Positions 1 to 7,894 of a stretch of DNA of 64,000 nt are shown piece by piece; position 1 is the stretch's first letter; each line of letters starts with the position of its first letter. A program made the position numbers and the translations under genes. Source of the stretch: Rhodanobacter denitrificans (GTDB taxonomy: Bacteria; Pseudomonadota; Gammaproteobacteria; Xanthomonadales; Rhodanobacteraceae); assembly GCF_003335105.1 (NCBI RefSeq), contig NZ_QFWQ01000003.1:310001-374000 (forward strand), in the 5' to 3' direction. The notes under the pieces were generated by a model, which saw only the letters and a program-made list of their open reading frames with translations, was not told the DNA's origin and did no database searches.

Positions 1-834
1 ATCCACCTGTGGGTCGAGGGCTTCTTCGAGTTCTTCGCCACCACGGTGGTGGCGCTGACCTTCTACCAACTGGGCCTGACCCGCCGCAATGTGGCGCTGC
101 GGGTGATCTACCTGGACGGCATCCTGTACTTCCTCGGCGGCCTGATCGGCACCGGCCACCACTGGTATTTCACCGGGCAGACCAGCGTCAACATGGCGAT
201 GTCGGCGATGATCTCGGTGCTGGAGGTGGTGCCGCTGACCCTGCTCACGCTGGACGCCTGGGACTTCGTGCGCACCACCCGCGGCCAGTGCGACGTCTGC
301 GGCAAGTCGGTGGCGGTGCCGCACCGCTGGACGTTCTACTTCCTGATCGCGGTGGGCGTGTGGAACTTCGTCGGCGCCGGCATCTTCGGCTTCCTGATCA
401 ACCTGCCGATCGTCAGCTACTACGAAGTCGGCACGCAGCTCACGCCGAACCACGGCCACGCCGCGATGATGGGCGTATTCGGCATGCTGGCGCTGGCGCT
501 GATGGTGTTCGTGCTGCGCCAGACCAGCAGCGACGAGCGCTGGGCGGGCATGGAGAAATTCGTCCGGACCGGCTTCTGGGGCACCAACATCGGCCTGGCC
601 ATGATGGTGGTTTTCAGCCTGTTCCCCAGCGGCGTGCTGCAGGTGTGGGACGTGATCCAACATGGCTACTGGCACGCCCGCTCGCTCGACTACATCGGCA
701 GTTCGCGCTCGCACCTGATCGAATGGATGCGCCTGCCCGGCGACCTGGTGTTCATCATCTTCGGCGCGATCCCGCTGACCATCGCCGCGGTCAAGGGCTG
801 GCTGGGCGTGCGTGCATTGCCACCGTCCGCCTGA
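1..834 (+). CDS. norB: Quinol-dependent nitric oxide reductase, C-terminal part (cut by window edge)
   Basis: C-terminal 277 codons of a quinol-type nitric oxide reductase, the inner-membrane haem-copper enzyme that reduces NO to N2O in denitrification. The frame is open from base 1, so the start lies outside the window. Hydrophobic helices follow one another throughout. Conserved histidines are visible: an HH pair (bases 157-162, expected non-haem iron ligands) and an HGH motif (bases 451-459, expected haem ligands). A CDVCGK loop between helices is typical of the single-subunit quinol type (qNor, also called norZ) rather than cytochrome-linked cNor. The assignment rests on motifs recalled from the family. 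Next comes a convergent gene remnant and a patatin gene. Confidence 0.93.
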   Translation: MHLWVEGFFEFFATTVVALTFYQLGLTRRNVALRVIYLDGILYFLGGLIGTGHHWYFTGQTSVNMAMSAMISVLEVVPLTLLTLDAWDFVRTTRGQCDVCGKSVAVPHRWTFYFLIAVGVWNFVGAGIFGFLINLPIVSYYEVGTQLTPNHGHAAMMGVFGMLALALMVFVLRQTSSDERWAGMEKFVRTGFWGTNIGLAMMVVFSLFPSGVLQVWDVIQHGYWHARSLDYIGSSRSHLIEWMRLPGDLVFIIFGAIPLTIAAVKGWLGVRALPPSA

Positions 835-927
835 GCACAGGCCGGACTCTGGCGCCACCGACCGATGGCGGCAGCCGCGCTGCCGCCGGCATGGCCGGGG
901 CAGCGCGGTAATGCCGGAACAGCGTGC

Positions 928-1047
928 TCAGGCGTCTTCCCGGCGGGTGAATCCACCCGCACACCACGCCTCGCTGCCCACGCCGTGGTGCACGAAGAAC
1001 AGGCCGGCCGGATCGTACGTCCGCTTCGCCGCCGCCAGCGCGCTCAG
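928..1047 (-). pseudogene. Remnant of a FAD-linked (berberine-bridge-type) oxidase, C-terminal tail only
   Basis: About 40 minus-strand codons ending in TGA at 928-930 read as the tail of a BBE-domain FAD oxidase. The words YDPAGLFFVHHGVGSE and FTRRED at the end are characteristic of the last residues of that family. Nothing upstream in this frame looks like the rest of the enzyme. The frame runs straight into the 3' end of the patatin gene, whose stop overlaps it at 1044-1046. The simplest reading is that a deletion or replacement removed the oxidase body and left the tail. It is too short to be functional, and no start codon or ribosome-binding site serves it. Confidence 0.7.
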
Positions 1048-1928
1048 TCGTGGTGCTCGCGCAACTGCGGGGGCGTTCCGGCACGATCGAGCCCGCCCTG
1101 TTCAAGCCAGCGGCAGGTCTCCGTCCTGGCGCGGGCGATCAGCCTGGCCGCGGCGGAATAGTCGTACGGCGAAACATCGAGTGGACAGAGGCTCGGCACG
1201 ATGCGCAGCTCCACCGCGGTACCGGCGAAGCGCTCGGCGTCGTATACCAGCTGGCGGGCCACCAGCAGACTGAGCGCGTGCATCGCGCGTGCGATCGCAC
1301 CCGACGGCGCCCGCTCGAGCGCGCAGGCAAACCCGGTGGGCAGCACGATCACGCGCGTGGCGCCGAGGCCGATCGCCGCCGAGATCGGCGTGTTGTTGGC
1401 CACGCCGCCGTCGACCAGCCAGCGCCCGCCGATCCGCACCGGCGGATACACGCCCGGGATCGCGGCACTGGCCAGCACGGCATCGACCGCCGCCCCGGCA
1501 GACAGGAGCACCTCCTGACCGTTCAGGATGTCCGACGCCACCAGATGGACCGGCAGGGCCGCATCCTCCAACTGCCGATAAGGCAGGTAGCGTTCGAGCA
1601 GGCGCCGCAGGCCGGACGAATCCACCAGATGATCGCGCCGGCGCAGCAGGCCGAACACGCTGCCGAGGTTGAACGGAAGCACCTCGCGCCGTGTCAGTGC
1701 GCACCAGATCCGCTCCAGCTCGCGGGCGCCGGCGACGGTCGGATCGCCGGCGAAATACGCCGCGTTGATCGCCCCGGCCGAGGCACCGACCAGGAACGCC
1801 GGCGCCTCGCCCCAGTCGAGCAGGGCCTGCAGCATGCCCACCTCGATCGCGCCAAGGCTGCCGCCTCCGGCCAGCACGAAGGCGGTGCGCCGCTGCGCAT
1901 TCCCGACGACCGGTTTCGTCTCTGCCAT
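1044..1928 (-). CDS. Patatin-like phospholipase
   Basis: A 294-residue patatin-family serine hydrolase, expected to cleave acyl esters of (phospho)lipids with a Ser-Asp dyad. Counted from the chosen ATG, the glycine-rich oxyanion segment GGGSLG is near residue 22, the nucleophile motif GASAG puts Ser at 50, and the DGG motif puts Asp at 173. There is no signal peptide, so it is probably cytoplasmic or membrane-associated. The start at 1928 is preferred to the ATG at 1943 because AGGTGG lies five bases before it and nothing comparable precedes the longer start. Its 3' end abuts a truncated oxidase tail, so the C-terminus may have been reshaped at that junction. Substrate unknown. Confidence 0.85.
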   Translation of the reverse strand: MAETKPVVGNAQRRTAFVLAGGGSLGAIEVGMLQALLDWGEAPAFLVGASAGAINAAYFAGDPTVAGARELERIWCALTRREVLPFNLGSVFGLLRRRDHLVDSSGLRRLLERYLPYRQLEDAALPVHLVASDILNGQEVLLSAGAAVDAVLASAAIPGVYPPVRIGGRWLVDGGVANNTPISAAIGLGATRVIVLPTGFACALERAPSGAIARAMHALSLLVARQLVYDAERFAGTAVELRIVPSLCPLDVSPYDYSAAARLIARARTETCRWLEQGGLDRAGTPPQLREHHD

Positions 1929-2040
1929 CTCGCCCACCTGCATGCGCCGATATTACGGCGCGCCCGGTCATCTGACGCATGCCGCAGCCGCAGGTTCCTC
2001 ATGCAGGCGCGCGCCAGGCAATTCCGCTGTCGTTGCGCCG

Positions 2041-2469
2041 TCAGCCGGCCGGCGCGCTCGGCACCAACACCATCCAAGCCACGCCGAAACGGTCGGCCAG
2101 CATGCCCAAGCTGGAGGCGAAGAAGGTCGGCATCAGCGGCTGCTGTACCTGGCCGCCATCGGCGAGCGCATCGAACATGCGCTTCGCCGCGGCGTCGTCA
2201 TCGGCGGAAAGCGCCAGCGAGAAACCCTTGAACTCGGGTTGGCCGCCGCTGAACCCGTCCGAGGCCAGCACCTGGGTCGCGCCGATCTGCAGGCAGGCGT
2301 GCATCACCTTGTCCGCCGGAACCTGCGTGCCGTCGGGGCAGTGGGCGGAGCCCTCAGGGCCGTTGGCATAGCGCATCAGCATGACCACCTCGGCGCCGAT
2401 CGCCTGGCGGTAGAACGCAATGGCCTCTTCGCAACGGCCGTCGAAGAACAGGTAGGGCTGGATTTGCAT
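2041..2469 (-). CDS. VOC-family (PhnB-like) protein
   Basis: A 142-residue protein of the glyoxalase/bleomycin-resistance (vicinal oxygen chelate) fold, PhnB-like subgroup. It shows the opening pattern QPYLFFDGRCEEAIAFY, the internal word VMHACLQIG and a repeated beta-alpha-beta-beta-beta arrangement. Members are usually small cytoplasmic proteins of uncertain substrate, and the metal ligands of true glyoxalase I are not obviously conserved. It stands alone, with a divergent promoter region toward the secreted acylase that starts at 2724. A second VOC protein of a related type lies at 13928-14407. The function of the present one is not predictable beyond the fold. Confidence 0.82.
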   Translation of the reverse strand: MQIQPYLFFDGRCEEAIAFYRQAIGAEVVMLMRYANGPEGSAHCPDGTQVPADKVMHACLQIGATQVLASDGFSGGQPEFKGFSLALSADDDAAAKRMFDALADGGQVQQPLMPTFFASSLGMLADRFGVAWMVLVPSAPAG

Positions 2470-2723
2470 GGGGTGGCCTCGTCGTGGGGTGGGTAAAGCG
2501 GAGAGCCGGCACACCGTCTCGCTGGGCTGCGACGAACGGCCCGCACGCAAATCGACACCCCGTCGCCGCAGATGGTCACCGCTCCGTGGTGCCGGCGCCA
2601 CGAACACGCGCGCCGCCAAACTTTCCCCACTCGCATCACACTGCCGCTTTGCAAGCGCGGCCCAGGGATGGTCAACTCCATGAAACACGGCGGCACCGAC
2701 GACCACCAGGGGACGATCAGCTG

Positions 2724-4955
2724 ATGCGCACATACACTTCGAAAAGCCCGTGCCTGCAGGCACACCGCCGATATCTGCCACGCCTGTTGCTGGCCACGGC
2801 GCTGCTCGCCTACGGTCTGGTCGCCACCGCGCAGACTGCTTCGCCCGCCGACCATGCGCGCTGGCGGCGCCGGGCGCAGACGATCACCATCACCCGCGAC
2901 GACTGGGGCATCGCCCACGTGCATGGCAAGACCGACGCCGACGCGGTGTTCGGCATGGCCTACGCCCAGGCCGAGGACGACTTCAATCGGGTCGAGACGA
3001 ATTACCTGGTGTCGCTCGGCCGGCTCGCCGAGGCCGAGGGCGAATCGGCGATCTGGCAGGACCTGCGCCAGCGGCTGTTCGTCGACCCGGTCGAGCTGCA
3101 GGCCCTGTACGCGAAGAGCCCTGCGTGGCTGCAGGCGTTGATGAACGGCTGGGCCGACGGGCTGAACTGGTACCTCGCCACGCATCCGGACGTGCATCCG
3201 CGCGTCATCAAACATTTCGAACCGTGGATGGCGCTCAGCTTCAGCGAGGGCAGCATCGGCGGCGACATCGAACGGGTGTCGCTGAAGCAGCTCGAAGCCT
3301 TCTACGGCCGCAACCCCGCCGCGCTGGCACGCGCGGATACGCCGGCAAGCTGGGTTGAGCCCACCGGATCGAACGGCTTCGCAATCGCGCCCAAGCTCAC
3401 CACCGACGGCCACGCGCTGCTGTGGATCAACCCGCACACCTCGTTCTTCTTCCGCTCCGAACTGCAGATGACCAGCGACGAGGGGCTGGATGCGTACGGC
3501 GCGGTGACCTGGGGCCAGTTCTTCGTCTACCAGGGCTTCAACCACCACATCGGCTGGATGCACACCTCCACCGGCGCCGACGTGGTCGACGAGTTCGCCG
3601 AAACCATCGTGCACCAGGGCGGCCAGCTGTTTTACCGCTACGGCAAGGAGCTGCGGCCGGTCACCACGCGCGCGATCCGCCTGTCGTATCGCGCGAAGGA
3701 CGGCACGCTGGCCTCGCGCAGCTTCGACGCGCACTTCACCCACCACGGCCCGATCGTGCGCGCGGCCGACGGCAGGTGGATCGCCGTGGCGATGATGAAC
3801 AAGCCGCTGCAAGCGCTCGAGCAGAGCTGGCTGCGCACCAAGGCCAGCGACTACGCCAGCTACCTGAAGGTGGCCGAGCTGAAGGCCAACTCGTCGAACA
3901 ACACCATCTTCGCCGACGACAAGGGCGAGATTGCGTACATGCACCCGCAGTTCATCCCGAGGCGCGACAACCGCTTCGACTATACGAAGCCGGTCGACGG
4001 CAGCAATCCGGCCACCGACTGGCAGGGCCTGCATGCGCTCGACGAGGCGCCGCACCTGCTCAACCCGCCCAACGGCTGGATCATGAATACCAACAACTGG
4101 CCGTACTCCGCCGCCGGCGCGTTCAGCCCGAAGCAGGCGGACTACCCGCGCTACATGGACAGCTTCGGCGAGAACCCGCGCGGTATCCACGCCACCCGCC
4201 TGCTCACCGGCGCGCACGACGTCACGATGGCCTCGCTGATCACCAAGGCGTTCGATTCGTACCTGCCGGCGTTCGCGCGTCAGTTGCCGATTCTGATCGC
4301 CGACTACGACGCGCTGCCCGCCAGCGATCCGCTCAAGTCTCGCCTGAAAGGTCAGATCGCGCTGTTGCGCGATTGGGATTACCGCTGGGGCATCGCCTCG
4401 ATGCCGACCACGCTGGCGGTGTTCTGGGGCGACACGCTATGGGACCAGGCCAGCAAGGCCGACACCGCCGAAGGCCTGTCGATCTATGACTACATCGCCG
4501 ACAAGGCCGGTGCGAATGTGCGCTTGCAGGCGCTGGCCGAGGCATCCGATCGATTGACGAAGGATTTCGGCAGCTGGGGCGTGCCGTGGGGCGAGGTCAA
4601 CCGCTTCCAGCGCAATGACGGCGCCATTGTGCAGAAATTCGACGACGCCAGGCCGAGCATCCCGGTGCCGTTCGTGTCCTCGCGCTGGGGCTCGCTGGCC
4701 TCGTTCGGCGCGCACCGCTGGCCGGGCACCAAGAAGTACTACGGCACCAGCGGCAACAGCTTCGTCGCAGTGGTGGAGTTCGGCCCGAAGGTGAGCGCGC
4801 GCGCGATCACCGCCGGCGGCGAGAGCGGCCACCCGGGCTCGAAGCACTTCAACGACGAAGCCGAGCGCTACACCACCGGCAACCTGCGCACGGTGTACTT
4901 CTGGCCCGAGCAGCTCAAGGGCCACACCGAGCGGGTCTACCACCCCGGCGAATGA
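2724..4955 (+). CDS. Penicillin-acylase-family Ntn hydrolase (acylase), secreted
   Basis: A 743-residue precursor of the penicillin amidase / acyl-homoserine-lactone acylase family. These exported N-terminal-nucleophile hydrolases cut themselves into two chains and hydrolyse amides. A signal peptide covers about residues 20-38 (hydrophobic stretch LLLATALLAYGLVATAQ). The small chain has the DDWGIAHVHG and YAQAEDDF words. The autoprocessing site is GSNGFAIAP with Ser216 as the expected nucleophile at the new N-terminus of the large chain. MNTNNWP and the C-terminal GGESGHPGSKH segment also fit. The length is normal for the family. The substrate (beta-lactam, acyl-homoserine lactone or other amide) cannot be told from sequence. 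It is a single gene with no operon partner. Confidence 0.9.
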   Translation: MRTYTSKSPCLQAHRRYLPRLLLATALLAYGLVATAQTASPADHARWRRRAQTITITRDDWGIAHVHGKTDADAVFGMAYAQAEDDFNRVETNYLVSLGRLAEAEGESAIWQDLRQRLFVDPVELQALYAKSPAWLQALMNGWADGLNWYLATHPDVHPRVIKHFEPWMALSFSEGSIGGDIERVSLKQLEAFYGRNPAALARADTPASWVEPTGSNGFAIAPKLTTDGHALLWINPHTSFFFRSELQMTSDEGLDAYGAVTWGQFFVYQGFNHHIGWMHTSTGADVVDEFAETIVHQGGQLFYRYGKELRPVTTRAIRLSYRAKDGTLASRSFDAHFTHHGPIVRAADGRWIAVAMMNKPLQALEQSWLRTKASDYASYLKVAELKANSSNNTIFADDKGEIAYMHPQFIPRRDNRFDYTKPVDGSNPATDWQGLHALDEAPHLLNPPNGWIMNTNNWPYSAAGAFSPKQADYPRYMDSFGENPRGIHATRLLTGAHDVTMASLITKAFDSYLPAFARQLPILIADYDALPASDPLKSRLKGQIALLRDWDYRWGIASMPTTLAVFWGDTLWDQASKADTAEGLSIYDYIADKAGANVRLQALAEASDRLTKDFGSWGVPWGEVNRFQRNDGAIVQKFDDARPSIPVPFVSSRWGSLASFGAHRWPGTKKYYGTSGNSFVAVVEFGPKVSARAITAGGESGHPGSKHFNDEAERYTTGNLRTVYFWPEQLKGHTERVYHPGE

Positions 4956-4979
4956 GCCGTCGCACTACGGGCCGCCGCG

Positions 4980-5675
4980 TTACGCGGCGGTGCCGAACAG
5001 CATGCCCACGCCCGTGGTGACCGCCATCGCCAGCGCACCCCAGAACGTGATGCGCATGGCGCCGACGCCCATCTTCGCGCCGCCGGCCCACGCCGCCACC
5101 GCGCCGAGCACGGCGAGGAATACCAGCGAGGTGGCGAACACCAGCCACAGCAACACCGTCGCCGGTGCCAGCGCCACCACTACCAGCGGCAGCGCGGCGC
5201 CCACCGCAAAGCTCAGCGCGGAGGCCCCGGCGGCCTGCAGCGGCCGCGCCTTCAGCGCTTCGGTGATGCCCAGCTCGTCGCGGGCGTGGGCATCCAGCGC
5301 GTCGTGCGCCATCAGCTGGTCGGCCACCTGCCGCGCCAGCTGCGGGTCAAGCCCGCGGCCGACGTAGATCGCTGCCAGCTCGCGATGCTCGGCCTCGCTC
5401 TGGGTCTGCAGTTCCAGGTGCTCGCGCTCGAGTTCGGCGCGCTCGCTGTCGGCCTGCGAATGCACCGACACATACTCGCCGGCGGCCATCGACATCGCCC
5501 CGGCCACCAGCCCGGCGACGCCGGCGACCAGGATGTTCTGCCCGCTGGCATGCGCCGCCGCCACGCCAAGCACCAGGCTGGCGGTCGAGACGATGCCGTC
5601 GTTCGCGCCCAGCACCGCTGCGCGCAACCAGCCGATGCGGTCGGTGCGGTGTCTTTCGTGATGGTGTCGTGGCAT
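4980..5675 (-). CDS. VIT/CCC1-family membrane protein (putative Fe/Mn transporter)
   Basis: A 231-residue inner-membrane protein of the VIT1/CCC1 family, whose eukaryotic members move Fe2+ or Mn2+. It begins with a His-rich stretch (RHHHERH), then the family words GANDGIVSTASLV and AAGEYVSVHSQ, a charged helical cytoplasmic segment (about residues 70-130), and three further membrane helices to the end. Metal transport is inferred from the family. The start at 5675 is favoured; an in-frame ATG at 5705 would add ten residues, and neither has a convincing ribosome-binding site. It converges with the acylase gene, 24 bases from that gene's stop. Confidence 0.87.
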   Translation of the reverse strand: MPRHHHERHRTDRIGWLRAAVLGANDGIVSTASLVLGVAAAHASGQNILVAGVAGLVAGAMSMAAGEYVSVHSQADSERAELEREHLELQTQSEAEHRELAAIYVGRGLDPQLARQVADQLMAHDALDAHARDELGITEALKARPLQAAGASALSFAVGAALPLVVVALAPATVLLWLVFATSLVFLAVLGAVAAWAGGAKMGVGAMRITFWGALAMAVTTGVGMLFGTAA

Positions 5676-5782
5676 GTCGGTGATCTCGCGGGTGGGATGA
5701 CGCATTGTGCGCAAGTTGGGCCGCGGCCCGTGCAAACGCTTCTCGTCCCGTCAGTTGTCCGTAACCCGGCCTTCGGGAAAAC

Positions 5783-6487
5783 TCAGCCTCGCCCGCAAAC
5801 CTGCAGCCCGCGCTGCACCGCCGGCCGCGCCAGCCCGCGCTGCAGCCAGGCATCGACGTGCTTGAAGCGGTGGTAGTCCACCAGCCCGCGCGCCTCGTAC
5901 CAGGTGATCAGGTTGTTGACCCAGCCCAGCGTGGCGATGTCGGCGATGGTGTACTCGTCGCCCATGATCCACTCGCGCCCGGCGAGGCGCTCGTCCAGCA
6001 CGCCGAGCAGGCGCTTCGACTCGTTGACATAGCGCGCCAGCGGCCGCTTGTCCTCGTACTCGCGGCCGGCGTATTTGTTGAAGAAGCCCACCTGGCCGAA
6101 CATCGGCCCGATCGAGGCCATCTGGAAGAACAGCCACTGGATCGTCTCCCAGCGCCGCGCCGGATCGGCGGGCAGGAACCTGCCGCTCTTCTCCGCCATG
6201 TACAGCAGGATCGCGCCCGACTCGAACAGGCCCAGCGGCTTTCCGCCCGGCCCCTGCGGGTCGATGATCGCGGGGATCTTGCCGTTCGGGTTCAGTGCGA
6301 GGAACTCCGGCAGGTGGCTCTCGCCGTTGCCGATGTCGACCAGGTGCGGCTCGTACGGCAGCCCGGTCTCCTCCAGCATGATCGATACCTTCACCCCGTT
6401 CGGCGTGTTGAGCGAATAGAGCTGGATGCGGTCGGGATGCTGCGCCGGCCAGCGCGTGGTGATGGGGAAGTCGGACAACCGGGGCAC
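5783..6487 (-). CDS. Glutathione S-transferase, YfcG/YghU-like (Nu class)
   Basis: A 234-residue glutathione transferase resembling the YfcG/YghU group, which act mainly as disulfide-bond reductases with glutathione. The thioredoxin-like N-terminal domain has the LNTPNGVKVSIMLEE active-site strand and helix and the PNGKIPAI cis-proline loop near residues 70-80. ESGAILLYMAE is the glutathione-binding segment. The helical C-terminal domain carries DEYTIADIATLGW. The start is GTG at 6487, chosen because AGGAG lies six bases upstream; no ATG is suitably placed. It is a cytoplasmic redox or detoxification enzyme. A second, different GST gene is at 14460-15113. Confidence 0.9.
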   Translation of the reverse strand: MPRLSDFPITTRWPAQHPDRIQLYSLNTPNGVKVSIMLEETGLPYEPHLVDIGNGESHLPEFLALNPNGKIPAIIDPQGPGGKPLGLFESGAILLYMAEKSGRFLPADPARRWETIQWLFFQMASIGPMFGQVGFFNKYAGREYEDKRPLARYVNESKRLLGVLDERLAGREWIMGDEYTIADIATLGWVNNLITWYEARGLVDYHRFKHVDAWLQRGLARPAVQRGLQVCGRG

Positions 6488-6580
6488 GTGGCACTCCTGC
6501 GGCGGGGGAACTCCGCACGGTAAGCGGTTCCGGCAGCGCATTCAACACGGCTGAGGAACCCTCCCCCCGCGCAGGTGATT

Positions 6581-6985
6581 TCACCAGGTCGCTTTCAGCG
6601 CGCGCTCGATCTCCTGCAGCGGCGCATGGAACAACGACTTGTTCAGCTCCTCCACCATCCGCTTCGTGGTTTCCTCGTGCAGCAGGGGCCGCATCTGCCC
6701 CAGCGTCTGCGGATCGGCCGCCAATACCAGGTGGGAATATTCGTTCTTCAGCGCCGCGGCGTTCAGGCGCTGCGCCAGCTGCTTGGCGAAGGTGGCTTCG
6801 TCGATCTCGGCGATGCTCCGCTCCGGCGGCTGACGCCCGGCCGGGCCGTCGTTGGCGAGATCCTTCGGCCCCACCAGCTTCACCTGTTCGAGCGATACGT
6901 GGAGGCCCTTGCCGACGTTGCGCAGGAGTCGCGCGCCGGTGCCGTCAGCCACCACGACCCATGCGCCAGTGGGAATCTTCTTCAT
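6581..6985 (-). CDS. Host-attachment-family protein
   Basis: A 134-residue protein of the host attachment family (Pfam PF10116). The name comes from an Agrobacterium locus, but most members have no proven function. It opens with a TGAWVVVADGTGARLL strand region and later has HLVLAADPQTLGQMR and a basic helical C-terminus. The fold resembles the eRF1/archaeal release-factor core and suggests a nucleotide- or RNA-related role rather than adhesion; that is inference. A good ribosome-binding site (GAGGAGATC) precedes the ATG at 6985. No signal peptide, so cytoplasmic. Neighbouring genes give no functional hint. Confidence 0.82.
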   Translation of the reverse strand: MKKIPTGAWVVVADGTGARLLRNVGKGLHVSLEQVKLVGPKDLANDGPAGRQPPERSIAEIDEATFAKQLAQRLNAAALKNEYSHLVLAADPQTLGQMRPLLHEETTKRMVEELNKSLFHAPLQEIERALKATW

Positions 6986-7103
6986 CGTGATCTCCTCGGG
7001 TTGCCGGCGCACCGGACGACGCTGCGCCGCGGCGCCGAGGCTAGCGCCCGGGATGTGATGTCGATGAAAACGGGCCGCCGGCATCAGCCGGGCGGCACAT
7101 GGC

Positions 7104-7808
7104 TCATTCTTGCGCAGGGCGCGCCTGCACCCGGGCCCGGCGCAGCGACCAGAAGCCGATGTCGCGCCGGTGGCGGTAGCCGATCCGTTCGTACAGCTGC
7201 TTCGCGCGCTGGTTCTGGTGACTCACGTGCAGGAACAGCACGCGGCCGCGTTCGAGGTTGTCGTTCGACAGCAGCGCCAGCAGGCGGCGTGCGTAGCCGC
7301 GGCCATTGAAGTCGGGATGCGTGCAGACCGCGCTGATCTCCTGCTGCGCGTCCATGCCCAGCCGTTCGCCGGTGATCGCCGCCAGCCGCCCGTCCTGGTA
7401 GATGCCGAAGTAACGGCCCAGCTCCATCGTGCGCGGGCGGAAATAATGCGGATACACCAGCGCGGTCAACGCCAGCACGTCGGCGCGATGCGCCTCGGTC
7501 AGCTCGATCACCGGCGGCCCGTCGATCACCGCGATCGGTGCCGTGCAGATCATCTGCGCCAGCGGAGCCTGCGCCTCGATGCACCACCCCTCCGGCGGCT
7601 CCGGCGCCACGCCGAGCAGATAGACCGATTCGTCCGGACCGACCAGCGACGCGACCGCCGCGGCCACGTCCGTCTCCGCGCTGGCCACGCCGACGAACGG
7701 GGCGAATTCCGCCGGATAACGCGCCACCTCGCCCCGGCAAAGCGCGATGGCCCGATGCCGGCTACGCAGCGAAGCCCAGAAGGGATTGTCCAGCTCTGAA
7801 TCGGTCAT
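7104..7808 (-). CDS. GNAT-family N-acetyltransferase
   Basis: A 234-residue protein whose C-terminal half is a GNAT acetyltransferase domain. HPDFNGRGYARRLLALL is the acetyl-CoA pyrophosphate-binding motif A, and NQRAKQLYERIGY follows as motif B. The first about 100 residues are a less conserved N-terminal region seen in two-domain GNATs (FR47-like). The acceptor is unknown. The reading frame stays open far upstream, but only because it shadows the next gene; the ATG at 7808 is the natural start, given the family length. It lies downstream of the amidohydrolase gene on the same strand with 86 bases between them. Confidence 0.87.
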   Translation of the reverse strand: MTDSELDNPFWASLRSRHRAIALCRGEVARYPAEFAPFVGVASAETDVAAAVASLVGPDESVYLLGVAPEPPEGWCIEAQAPLAQMICTAPIAVIDGPPVIELTEAHRADVLALTALVYPHYFRPRTMELGRYFGIYQDGRLAAITGERLGMDAQQEISAVCTHPDFNGRGYARRLLALLSNDNLERGRVLFLHVSHQNQRAKQLYERIGYRHRRDIGFWSLRRARVQARPAQE

Positions 7809-7894
7809 GCCGCGATGCTGCCAAGTGATGAAGAGATCGGGTGAGCCATACGGCTTGCCACAGGCCCACCCGCAATCACGGGACGAAGCCCGCG

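Noticed and set aside
2376-4217. A 600-codon minus-strand frame opposite the acylase gene
   Set aside because: No family words or domain pattern; it is the antisense shadow of a well-supported acylase gene, with a His/Val/Arg-heavy composition.
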